Both the position numbers and the translations under genes were made by a program. A stretch of 64,000 nt of DNA from an uncultured Pseudomonadota bacterium (GTDB lineage: Bacteria > Pseudomonadota > Gammaproteobacteria > Methylococcales > Methylomonadaceae). How positions within the stretch are numbered: the stretch's first letter is position 1; every line of letters starts with the position of its first letter. Shown piece by piece: positions 36,916 through 44,691 of this stretch. The DNA lies in NCBI GenBank assembly GCA_903889445.1, contig CAISXF010000005.1, positions 62,001 through 126,000 on the forward strand, written 5' to 3'. The notes beneath the pieces are model-generated. The model was not told the origin of the DNA. It saw nothing but the letters and a program-made list of their open reading frames with translations, and ran no database searches.

Positions 36916-38016
36916 ATGATTCGCACCGCTTACGCCGTTATCAACATCAACGCGCTGGCTCATAACGTGCAGCAAGTGCGTTTGGCTGCGCCGAATTCTA
37001 AAATTATGGCGGTCATTAAAGCCAATGCTTACGGACACGGTTTATTGCGAATCGCACACGCTTTGAATGGTTTGGTGGATGGTTTTGCGGTGGCGCGAGT
37101 TCAAGAAGGCGTGCGCTTGCGGAAAGCCGGTTTGCAGCAACGGATTGTGGTTTTAGAAGGTTTTACCGAACACGACGAATTGCAAGATTTGCTGGATTTT
37201 AACTTGGAAGCCTCGCTGCATTCACCGCATCAATTGGCAATTTTAAAAAATACGCCTGACGCAAAACAGTTGGGCGTTTGGGTGAAATTCGATACCGGCA
37301 TGAATCGTTTAGGTTTCAAAGCGCACGAAATCACAAACGTTTATGAACAATTAACGGCGTGTAACGTGGTGAAAAAACCGCTCAATTTCATGACGCATTT
37401 TGCCAATGCTGACGATAAAAACGACCCGAAAACGGCGCAACAAATCGCGTTATTCCGTCAATGGACGGCGAATTACGACGGCGAAAAAAGTATGGCGAAT
37501 TCGGCGGGGATTTTAGCGTGGCGCGATTCGCTCACGGATTGGGTTCGCGCGGGCGTGATGTTGTTTGGCATTTCGCCTTTTGCCGATTCGACCGGCGAAC
37601 AATTGGGTTTGCAACCGTTGATGAGTTTGCATTCACGGTTGATTGCGGTGCGTGACGTGGCGGCAGGTGAAACGGTGGGTTATGGCGACACTTGGACAAG
37701 TCCACGCGCCACAAAATTAGGCGTGGTCGCGATTGGTTACGGTGACGGTTATCCGCGTTACGCGCAAAATGGCACGCCGGTTTTAGTCAACGGTGAACGA
37801 GTGCCGCTGGTTGGGCGCGTTTCAATGGACATGATTACCGTTGATTTGGGCTTGAATTCCACCGCCAAAGCCAGTGATTCCGTGACGTTGTGGGGCGAAA
37901 ATTTACCGATTGAAGAAATCGCCCTTTGTTCAAATACCATTCCCTACACACTTGTTTGCGGTGTTACGCCGCGCGTCGAAATTGTCGAATCTAAGCGTTC
38001 TGAGTCGTTTTTCTAA
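36916..38016 (+). CDS. alr: Alanine racemase
   Basis: 366-residue PLP enzyme producing D-alanine for peptidoglycan. The PLP lysine is in MAVIKANAYGHG; other blocks are VWVKFDTGMNRLGF, MTHFANAD, SAGILAWRDS, VGYGDTWTSPR (catalytic Tyr region), VAIGYGDGYPR, VGRVSMDMITVDL and the C-terminal YTLVCGVTPRV. It starts four bases after suhB without a strong ribosome site and is probably coupled to it. Confidence 0.97.
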   Translation: MIRTAYAVININALAHNVQQVRLAAPNSKIMAVIKANAYGHGLLRIAHALNGLVDGFAVARVQEGVRLRKAGLQQRIVVLEGFTEHDELQDLLDFNLEASLHSPHQLAILKNTPDAKQLGVWVKFDTGMNRLGFKAHEITNVYEQLTACNVVKKPLNFMTHFANADDKNDPKTAQQIALFRQWTANYDGEKSMANSAGILAWRDSLTDWVRAGVMLFGISPFADSTGEQLGLQPLMSLHSRLIAVRDVAAGETVGYGDTWTSPRATKLGVVAIGYGDGYPRYAQNGTPVLVNGERVPLVGRVSMDMITVDLGLNSTAKASDSVTLWGENLPIEEIALCSNTIPYTLVCGVTPRVEIVESKRSESFF

Positions 38017-38092
38017 TTTTTCAGGATGACACAACCTGTCGTCGGTGTGGTTTATACTGCAATCGAATTTTTCATTTTAATATGGAGGGATT

Positions 38093-38392
38093 ATGAGTTT
38101 TGTTAAATCATTGGCTTACGTTGCTGCTGGAGTTGGTGCTGTTGTTCTTGCACCAGTTACTGGTGGCAGTTCCTTAGCTGTTCTAATTGGTACAATGGGA
38201 ACGACAACTGCTTTAGGTGCCGCTCTTGGAATTTCACTTGGGGCAACTGCGGCGGCAGTAGATATGGGAGTTACCAAAAAACTTAATGAAAAAGAACAGG
38301 CTCGACTTCGTAAAAGTAACGAACGAAAAAGTATTCAAACCGAAATGACTAACTTGGAATATTCACTCAATTTCGACTTCAAGCACGATTAG
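38093..38392 (+). CDS. Unknown small Gly/Ala-rich membrane protein
   Basis: 99 residues, not recognised. The N-terminal 60 residues are hydrophobic and glycine-rich (YVAAGVGAVVLAPVTGGSS, then TTTALGAALGISLGATAAAV), enough for two close-packed helices; the C-terminal 35 residues are charged. GGAGGG precedes the ATG, an unusually strong site. It is 11 bp upstream of the 343-residue gene, so they probably act together. First gene of an accessory cassette lacking known functions. Confidence 0.7.
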   Translation: MSFVKSLAYVAAGVGAVVLAPVTGGSSLAVLIGTMGTTTALGAALGISLGATAAAVDMGVTKKLNEKEQARLRKSNERKSIQTEMTNLEYSLNFDFKHD

Positions 38393-38403
38393 GAAAAATT
38401 AAA

Positions 38404-39435
38404 ATGAGCATTATCGTAGACATCCCCGAAGCATTTTCAACTGCTTACAAATTAGGAAAAGTGGTTAGATATGGCACGGTGTTGAAAGATGTCAACACAG
38501 GAAAAATTGTGGCGCATTTAGCTGAATCAAAAAATCTAATTGATTTGATTTCAAAAATACCTGCGAATCCAGCACAAATGGTAACGGGATTAGTCAACGC
38601 CGCTTCGAGTGTTGCGACAAACTATCAGCTATACAATCAGAGCATTCAACTTGCCGAACAAGGAAAGCAACTCAGTCAATTAGCCGAACAAGTTACAAGT
38701 TTGGCTGGTCTCACAAAATTTGCTGTTGGGCTAAGTGGCGTTGGTGCAATTGCAAGTGTGGCAACTTTCGCGCTTTGTGCCACTAAATTCAAAGCAATCG
38801 ATAACCGTTTGAATAATATCGAAACGAAAGTTGATGCCGTTTTTGATAGATTAGAACGCCAAGAAAGAAATACTGAAAAACGAGAAGTTAGGGCTTATTT
38901 GTGCGAAATAAAAAGCAGTTTTGATTACTTAATTCCAACAGCAAGCCGCTCTAAGGTTGAAGAAATTCAACGCGATTTAAGCCGTGGTTTTTCAGGTATT
39001 AACATTTATCTCAAAGAGAAAATCCAAACCGCACCAAAACAGATTGATATTGACGATGTGATTTTTTTGTACAACACCTTAACGATTACAGCGATGGGTG
39101 AATTTAGAGGTTTTGTGATTCTCAACGATGTTCAAGGTGCAAAACACATTTTGCATAAAAGAAAAACGGATTTGAATGATTTAAAAAAATCGTTGGCGCA
39201 CATTTCACAAGTCGTTAAAGCTGATGACAATAAATTGAGCAACGAGCAGCTTAAAGAGAAAAAAGACCAGTTTGAACTTTTGGTTAATAACGTAATGGCG
39301 TGTTATGCGGATTTTGATAGCCAAGGGTTAATTGTTTCGGAATATTTCGATAAAAAGAAAATTCAGTTAAAGCATTATTACGAAGATATGGAAGACGATG
39401 ACACAAAAAATGGAATTATCGTTATGCCTCACTAA
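38404..39435 (+). CDS. Unknown protein with one membrane helix and coiled coil
   Basis: 343 residues, not recognised. Residues 75-100 are Gln/Glu-rich (QLAEQGKQLSQLAEQVTSL), followed by one hydrophobic helix at about 103-125 (FAVGLSGVGAIASVATFALCA) and a coiled coil (IDNRLNNIETKVDAVFDRLER). The rest is a charged helical domain ending in acidic EDMEDDDTKN. No signal peptide. The layout can fit a membrane-tethered or membrane-inserting effector, but no motif proves it. AGGAAA lies upstream of the ATG. Confidence 0.65.
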   Translation: MSIIVDIPEAFSTAYKLGKVVRYGTVLKDVNTGKIVAHLAESKNLIDLISKIPANPAQMVTGLVNAASSVATNYQLYNQSIQLAEQGKQLSQLAEQVTSLAGLTKFAVGLSGVGAIASVATFALCATKFKAIDNRLNNIETKVDAVFDRLERQERNTEKREVRAYLCEIKSSFDYLIPTASRSKVEEIQRDLSRGFSGINIYLKEKIQTAPKQIDIDDVIFLYNTLTITAMGEFRGFVILNDVQGAKHILHKRKTDLNDLKKSLAHISQVVKADDNKLSNEQLKEKKDQFELLVNNVMACYADFDSQGLIVSEYFDKKKIQLKHYYEDMEDDDTKNGIIVMPH

Positions 39436-39458
39436 TTTTTGATAGACGGTTATTTTTT

Positions 39459-39963
39459 ATGGATGATTTAAATACAGCAGAGTATTTACTGGTTTTTTTT
39501 GCATTTTTGCTTCATCAATTAGTTTCATTATTGAAAGTTTGGTTATCAACGCCTTTAGGACTAATAACTTTTTTGTTGTTTTGTTTTGTTGTTTACCCAT
39601 TTTGTAAATGGGTATTTGCAAAAAATTCCATTTGTTGTTTACCCATTTTGTAAATGGGTATTTGCAAAAAATTCCAACAGCCAACCAACTAGACCCGTCA
39701 GACGTAGCTGGTGTTTCTTTGGTAGAAATCAACCACCAACATCAAACAATAGTGTCCCGCCAACCACTAACCGTGCAAGTATCGCTAGACGTAATTTTCG
39801 ACGTTTATTTGGAATAGGCAGAAATACTACTGTCGCAAGTAGAAATTTGTCTAGCAAGCAACAAAAACAAATAGAAGAACTTGAAACCGCACACAGAGAA
39901 GGATTTTTATCCGATACTGATTTTCAAAGAAGAGTTGCTGAAATAAATAATTCACATATTTAA
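39459..39963 (+). pseudogene. Small membrane protein broken by a 46-bp duplication (SHOCT-like tail)
   Basis: The first frame encodes two hydrophobic segments (AEYLLVFFAFLLHQLVSLL and LGLITFLLFCFVVYPF), then stops after 64 codons. The downstream frame (the tail of ORF 39586-39963) continues the same protein: NSQPTRPVRRSWCFFG... ending in QQKQIEELETAHREGFLSDTDFQRR, which resembles a SHOCT tail domain. The two frames are offset by a perfect 46-bp tandem duplication. Removing one copy gives one ORF of about 152 residues. It may be a recent mutation or a reversible on-off switch. Confidence 0.8.
39585..39676. repeat. Perfect 46-bp tandem duplication with internal hairpin
   Basis: Two identical 46-bp units (39585-39630 and 39631-39676), each with the palindrome TACCCATTT-TGT-AAATGGGTA. 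Since 46 is not a multiple of three, the second copy shifts the reading frame. Confidence 0.97.
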
Positions 39964-39973
39964 TTAAAAGCCC

Positions 39974-40243
39974 ATGAAACACACACTTTTCACCATTCTA
40001 ATAATTTTCACCTTATCCGCGCAAGCCGCCGACAAACGCATTTATTCGACGGACGCAATTGGCAACCGCCAATACGATAAACCGTCTTACACCATTACGG
40101 ATAATGGGCGAATCTACGAAACCGATTCAATCGGCAACAAACGCTACGATAAACAAAGCTACAAAATTGAAGGCAATAAAATTTTGCCCACAGATTCGAT
40201 TGGCAATCGGCAATATGACAAACCGCAATTTGAGATGAAGTGA
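39974..40243 (+). CDS. Small exported protein made of three repeats
   Basis: 89 residues: a signal peptide (MKHTLFTILIIFTLSAQAA) followed by three near-identical units of about 20-25 residues around TDSIGNRQYDKPSY. Each unit has a conserved Gly-Asn and Tyr-Asp-Lys-Pro. The mature protein is nearly all repeat and should be periplasmic or secreted. Similar repeat proteins occur in other proteobacteria, but I know no function for them. It lies 10 bp after the broken membrane-protein gene and before a terminator. Confidence 0.75.
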   Translation: MKHTLFTILIIFTLSAQAADKRIYSTDAIGNRQYDKPSYTITDNGRIYETDSIGNKRYDKQSYKIEGNKILPTDSIGNRQYDKPQFEMK

Positions 40244-40252
40244 ATTTTGACT

Positions 40253-40282
40253 AAAAAAGAGACGCAACACGCGCCTCTTTTC
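40253..40282. terminator. Terminator between convergent accessory cassette and J-domain gene
   Basis: AAAAGAGACGC-AACAC-GCGCCTCTTTT forms a hairpin (one mismatch) with T-runs on both strands. It can end the cassette on the plus strand and the pga/J-domain transcript on the minus strand. The bases from 40283 to 40450 show nothing further. Confidence 0.8.
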
Positions 40283-40450
40283 TTAACACTTTTCTAGTTT
40301 CACCTTTGCCGATTGTGAGCAAATCCTAAGTCAACAAAATCAAACCTGCAAATGTCATCAAACCAAAGAACCAATGCCCAAGCCATCGAACTTTGAAAGG
40401 AAGTGATTTCAATTACGGAGATATATCGAATTTCTTATGCTTGAGACCCG

Positions 40451-41539
40451 TTAAAGCCGGTAATTTCTCAATGCCGCTTTCAGGTTTTCGGGATTTTGAA
40501 AGGCTTTCAATTCGCTTTTCACTTCTTGAATAGTGAGTTGTATATTTCTAATGTCACTCGCCAATCCTTTAAATATCTGTTGCGGCGGCAAATTTGAACG
40601 CGGCGACATATTCAACTGCGCTCTAAATGGATATTCAATTTCAGTAATTTCTTGCGTCAATTCGTTGAGCTGTTCTTGCAAGATTTTATTGAAATGCTTG
40701 AGGCGATCTTCGGCAATGGTATTGAGCTGCGTTTGATTGATTTGTTCAATTTCCAATTGTAACGCCAATAATTGCAGCAAATCTTTTTTGGCATACGCTG
40801 CATTCACCCGTTGCATGATTTCAGTTTTGCGTTCACGTTCGGCGGCATCGGGTTCACGATCGGGATGCAATACGCCGACTAATTTACGGAAAACTTCTTG
40901 AATCGATTTGCTGGCGTTTTTTTCTTCTTCTTTTTGAAGTGCTTCTTTTTCCAACATTTTCGCCGATTTTTTTCGCTTATTTTGTCGTTCTTCGTGATGG
41001 CGTTGGCGTTCCAAATCTGCCTGCATTTTCTGCTCAAACGCTTCGCGCATTTTTTCGGGCGAACTTAAATCGGCATCGTCATCGAATTCCATACCAAACA
41101 TTTCTTCCATCATCGATTTCATTGCGTCATCAATCGAAGCGTCGGCATTTTTATCTTCGGTGTCAAAATCGGTGTCATTATGCCGATTGTAAATTTCTTT
41201 TAATTCGTCAAAACCTTCATAAATCAGCGTGATGGCGATGTCACTAATGAGATTTTGAAGTTTCGCTTTGTCGGTTTTTTTAAAGGCTTTATCGTGATAC
41301 GCTTCATCCAATAAATACACTAATTGAACTCGGCAATCGTTATAATCATTCGTAAGCGGTCGATATTCTGACATAAAACGCTGTTGATAAGCGGAACGAG
41401 ATTCTTGCCATTCTTGTAATAATTTTTTTTTCACCTCAATTTTATTCATTAAATCGTTAAATTTCTTCTGCGCTTTTGACAGCGTCGCTTTTTCAACTTC
41501 ATTATGAATACGCACGATTTTTTGGTTCGATGTGGGCAT
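40451..41539 (-). CDS. J-domain-containing protein
   Basis: About 362 residues. A DnaJ-like segment near residue 220 carries the HPD tripeptide (LVGVLHPDREPD) that stimulates DnaK, within FRKLVGVLHPDREPDAAERERKTEIMQRVNAAYAKKD. The rest is charged helical sequence with long coiled coils (LERQRHHEERQNKRKKSAKMLEKEA). The ATG at 41539 has AGGAGAATC upstream and overlaps nothing; the ORF track begins 16 codons too early. It follows pgaD directly. Whether it assists polysaccharide production is unknown. Confidence 0.8.
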   Translation of the reverse strand: MPTSNQKIVRIHNEVEKATLSKAQKKFNDLMNKIEVKKKLLQEWQESRSAYQQRFMSEYRPLTNDYNDCRVQLVYLLDEAYHDKAFKKTDKAKLQNLISDIAITLIYEGFDELKEIYNRHNDTDFDTEDKNADASIDDAMKSMMEEMFGMEFDDDADLSSPEKMREAFEQKMQADLERQRHHEERQNKRKKSAKMLEKEALQKEEEKNASKSIQEVFRKLVGVLHPDREPDAAERERKTEIMQRVNAAYAKKDLLQLLALQLEIEQINQTQLNTIAEDRLKHFNKILQEQLNELTQEITEIEYPFRAQLNMSPRSNLPPQQIFKGLASDIRNIQLTIQEVKSELKAFQNPENLKAALRNYRL

Positions 41540-41540
41540 T

Positions 41541-41987
41541 TTAAGATTCTCCTGAAAATTTAAAATCAACAATTTGTCCGTGTTCATCGAAAAACACAGT
41601 GACGTTTTGTTGTTCTCGACTTTGCACTAATTTTTCTTTTTCGACCTGATAGAATGTCGCCATTTCATCATCCGTGACCTTTTTTTTCGCGGCGGGCAAA
41701 ATACGCTGTCGGCGCAATTTCCGCAGCAAAATCCACGCAATCCACACCACGCCTAAAATAATCAGCGTGCCGAGGTAAATTTCCAGTAATTCCAACAGAC
41801 TTTTATAGCCGCCAAACCAGCGCATTTCGTTAATTACGTCGTAATCGCCGCGTAACCAATTGATAACTGTGACAATTGGATAAAGTAAATAGCCCCACAT
41901 AATCCAACAAATCACAGAAACGGCGAAACTACTCAACCGTTTCGACACACTTTGCAATTGTGGAACGTTGATAATGTATTGTTTCAT
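41541..41987 (-). CDS. pgaD: Poly-beta-1,6-GlcNAc synthesis protein PgaD
   Basis: 148-residue inner-membrane partner of the PgaC synthase, needed for c-di-GMP-controlled polymer synthesis in E. coli. Two membrane helices (about 20-40 WIMWGYLLYPIVTVINWL; about 68-88 LGTLIILGVVWIAWILL) and a soluble C-terminus are visible. It overlaps pgaC by 4 nt (ATGA). Genes pgaA and pgaB are not nearby. Confidence 0.88.
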   Translation of the reverse strand: MKQYIINVPQLQSVSKRLSSFAVSVICWIMWGYLLYPIVTVINWLRGDYDVINEMRWFGGYKSLLELLEIYLGTLIILGVVWIAWILLRKLRRQRILPAAKKKVTDDEMATFYQVEKEKLVQSREQQNVTVFFDEHGQIVDFKFSGES

Positions 41988-43297
41988 TTTTCGCGCAATC
42001 CTCTATCGACAGTGACCCAAACGGCGCGTTGTCCGCGTTTTTTTCTAATCGCCCGAAACGTGCCGACAATGGTCGTGCCGACATTCATCAACCAATACAC
42101 AATCGGATACCACACCATCCAATAATAATAACGACCCACACCGCCCGTTTGTGATTCGTAGCGTGAATCAATCGCTAAACTCACGCCGAATTGCAACAAA
42201 CACGTCACGCTCAACAACATACTTGTCCAACTCGGACTCAAATCATGCAGCGATTCATTCGCCGTCAAAGTCAAAAATTCCAGTGGCACAAACAGCAAAT
42301 GCAGCAAAATCAAAAAAGCCCACGTCACGCTAATCAAACATTCACCGTAAAGCAGCCACATTCCGCGCGATGACCAACGAAATAAATCTCGAAAATAGCG
42401 CAATAAAACTTCGCTTCCACCTTGCGACCACCGCACGCGCTGTTTCCACAAACCGTTCAACGTTTCTGGCATCAACACCCAGCACAACGCATTCGGTTCA
42501 AAACGAATTGTCCAACCTGCAAGCTGTAATTTCCAACTGATGTCGATGTCTTCGGTAATCATGTCGTTGCTCCAATAACCGACGTTGTGCAACGCTGATT
42601 TACGAAACGCGGCAATCACGCCCGACACCGTGAACACTTTTCCGTAAGAACGTTGCGCCCGTTTAATCATGCCGACAATCGCTGAAAATTCGCCGACTTG
42701 AATGCGTCCGAGCAAGGTTGAACGGTTGCGAATGCGTGGATTTCCCGTCACCGCGCCAACGTTAGGATTTTCGATAAAATGCCGCACCATCCAACCGACC
42801 GCGTCGGGCGACAACAACGCATCGCCGTCGATACACACCAAAATTTCGCTTTTCGCCAACAACGCCGCCGTTCGCAAACCCATTGCTTTACCTTGATTGG
42901 TTGCCAAATTCACCACGCGCAAATTGTCGTAGTGCGTGGCGAGTTCTTGCAGGATTTCCAGCGTATTGTCTTTGCTGCCGTCGTTAATGGCGATGATTTC
43001 AAAATTGGGATAATGTTGTTTTTGTAAAATCCCAATCGTTTCGCGGACATTTTCACCTTCGTTATAACAAGGCACTAAAATCGAAACGTGTGGCAAATTA
43101 TCAGTGATTGTAAAAGCCGATTTTGGTTGATGCCATTCATAACGCAAACAGAAAATAATTGCGCCAAACATCCAGATGTAAGCCATGAATAGCGGGTAAT
43201 AATAAATAAATTCTTCCATCGATTTATCGATGGGCGACCACCACGCCATAAAATTTTGCCAAAGTGGAATCAATTCAAACGGTACTAAAAAACTCAT
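41984..43297 (-). CDS. pgaC: Poly-beta-1,6-N-acetylglucosamine synthase PgaC
   Basis: 437-residue family 2 glycosyltransferase in the inner membrane. It has HVSILVPCYNEGENV, AINDGSKDNT, CIDGDALLSPDA, EDIDISWKLQLAGW and the polymerase motif QRVRWSQGG (QxxRW). Membrane helices occur at the N-terminus and in the last 120 residues. It pairs with PgaD. The c-di-GMP enzyme at 2-4 kb is a distant possible regulator only by general knowledge. Confidence 0.93.
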   Translation of the reverse strand: MSFLVPFELIPLWQNFMAWWSPIDKSMEEFIYYYPLFMAYIWMFGAIIFCLRYEWHQPKSAFTITDNLPHVSILVPCYNEGENVRETIGILQKQHYPNFEIIAINDGSKDNTLEILQELATHYDNLRVVNLATNQGKAMGLRTAALLAKSEILVCIDGDALLSPDAVGWMVRHFIENPNVGAVTGNPRIRNRSTLLGRIQVGEFSAIVGMIKRAQRSYGKVFTVSGVIAAFRKSALHNVGYWSNDMITEDIDISWKLQLAGWTIRFEPNALCWVLMPETLNGLWKQRVRWSQGGSEVLLRYFRDLFRWSSRGMWLLYGECLISVTWAFLILLHLLFVPLEFLTLTANESLHDLSPSWTSMLLSVTCLLQFGVSLAIDSRYESQTGGVGRYYYWMVWYPIVYWLMNVGTTIVGTFRAIRKKRGQRAVWVTVDRGLREK

Positions 43298-43632
43298 TTA
43301 TTTGCGTGTGAAAACTTCGTCTATTTTGATCGAAGCAGGTAAGCGTGCCAGCGTTAACCGACCTAATTCACACATTCCTTTCGTTTGCTTACTTAATTTG
43401 ATTTGATGCAGATTTTTGGCAAATTTTACCACAAAAAACCACCCCTCATGTTTCCGAAAATTGCTCAGATTTTCTCTTTTGCTCACATTGAGTAGGCTAC
43501 ATAATTAAATATCTAAATTTGAAAACATGCTTGTTAATGTGGGTTACAGTAAAAAGAATTTTGATTGGACATTGTGGAATGCTAGCAGAGTTTGAAAGGC
43601 GCGAATAAATTCACGCCTATTTTTGAAAAACT
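43298..43632. other. Intergenic region upstream of pgaC
   Basis: 335 bp. It holds the fds operon terminator at the right and probably the pgaC promoter. The minus-strand ORF 43298-43486 abuts pgaC but has no recognisable protein. I looked for a c-di-GMP riboswitch signature and saw none. Confidence 0.6.
43597..43618. terminator. Hairpin after the fds operon
   Basis: AGGCGCGAATAAATTCACGCCT folds into a stem with one mismatch. T-runs follow on the plus strand and only weakly on the minus strand. It lies just past the fdsD stop. Confidence 0.55.
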
Positions 43633-43854
43633 TTAAACCGTAATTTGAGAAACTGCTGTTTTTGCTAACGGTGATAAACCTTCACCATCATGATTTTTTA
43701 AATGGTCAATAATCGCCTGACGCATTCTTGACTCCCACGAACGCGAAATGTGATTTTTCACCCCTTCCACCGCAATGGTTTTATCAGGGTCAGCATCAAA
43801 AAACGCGCTAATATCGTTTGCCATTTTGACTAATCGTTCAATCTTCATACTCAT
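43633..43854 (-). CDS. fdsD: Formate dehydrogenase delta subunit
   Basis: 73-residue small subunit typical of soluble NAD-dependent formate dehydrogenases. Recognisable segments are KIERLVKMANDISAFFDADPDK, VKNHISRSWESRMRQAIIDHL and GLSPLAKTAV. It starts one base after the fdhD stop. Last gene of the fds operon. Confidence 0.9.
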   Translation of the reverse strand: MSMKIERLVKMANDISAFFDADPDKTIAVEGVKNHISRSWESRMRQAIIDHLKNHDGEGLSPLAKTAVSQITV

Positions 43855-44691
43855 TTATTCCGTAAATCGTTGTGAATGACTGTAAATCACGCAAGAATTA
43901 TCCCGCGCAAAACCTATTAACGTTAAACCCGATGCTTGAGCTAATCGAATGGCTAACGCTGTCGGAGCTGAAATCGCCACCAAAATTGTCACGCCAACCG
44001 CCGTCGCTTTTTGCACCATTTCATAACTCGCGCGACTGGTCGTAATCATAAAACCTGCGCCAAAATCCGTGTTACGTTTCAACAACGCGCCAATCAATTT
44101 ATCCAACGCATTGTGTCGCCCAACATCTTCGCGTAACTCAATAATTCCCTTTTCGGGCGAAACCCAAGCCACGGCATGAATTGCGCCGGTCAATTGGTTC
44201 AACTTTTGATGTTCCGATAAATTACGCAACGCCGTTGTGAGTTGCGCGGCAGATATTTTCAACTCGCCAGAAACCGAGCGTGTTGGTTTAATCGCTTGTT
44301 TTAATGTCGTCGCGCCACACAACCCACAGCCTGTGCGACCCGTTAAATTACGTCCTTTGTCGGCTAAACCTTGCAAACGTACCTCTGGAATTTTTAGCTG
44401 AACTTCGATACCGTTCGAGCGTTGATACATTTTCGCCGATTCCAATTCTGCCGCATTCGCAATAATGCCTTCGGTCAAACTAAAACCCAATGCAAAATCT
44501 TCTAAATTCGTTGGCGTTGCTAGCATAACGACGTGTGAAACGCCGTTATACATCAACACAACAGGCACTTCTTCGGCGACAAAATCATCAACTGTTGAAA
44601 TCTCGCCATTTTTAAAACGGATTACTGGAACAGACTGATAACTTGACCAGCCCAATTCCAGCACCGAGGCTAAAAATTCGTCGTTAGGCAT
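43855..44691 (-). CDS. fdhD: Formate dehydrogenase accessory sulfurtransferase FdhD
   Basis: 278-residue protein that passes sulfur to the molybdenum cofactor before insertion into formate dehydrogenase. The essential cysteine pair is in TGRTGCGLCGATTLKQ; later blocks are IHAVAWVS, REDVGRHNALDKLIGALL and FMITTSRASYEMVQKA. It overlaps fdsA by 8 nt, so the maturation factor is made with the enzyme. Confidence 0.95.
   Translation of the reverse strand: MPNDEFLASVLELGWSSYQSVPVIRFKNGEISTVDDFVAEEVPVVLMYNGVSHVVMLATPTNLEDFALGFSLTEGIIANAAELESAKMYQRSNGIEVQLKIPEVRLQGLADKGRNLTGRTGCGLCGATTLKQAIKPTRSVSGELKISAAQLTTALRNLSEHQKLNQLTGAIHAVAWVSPEKGIIELREDVGRHNALDKLIGALLKRNTDFGAGFMITTSRASYEMVQKATAVGVTILVAISAPTALAIRLAQASGLTLIGFARDNSCVIYSHSQRFTE

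Noticed and set aside
39586-39963. Separate 125-residue gene
   Set aside because: It is the second half of the gene at 39459 shifted by the 46-bp duplication.
43298-43486. 62-residue ORF directly upstream of pgaC
   Set aside because: No recognisable protein and no ribosome site; more likely the pgaC leader.
43298-43600. c-di-GMP riboswitch before pgaC
   Set aside because: The conserved GEMM elements were looked for and not found.
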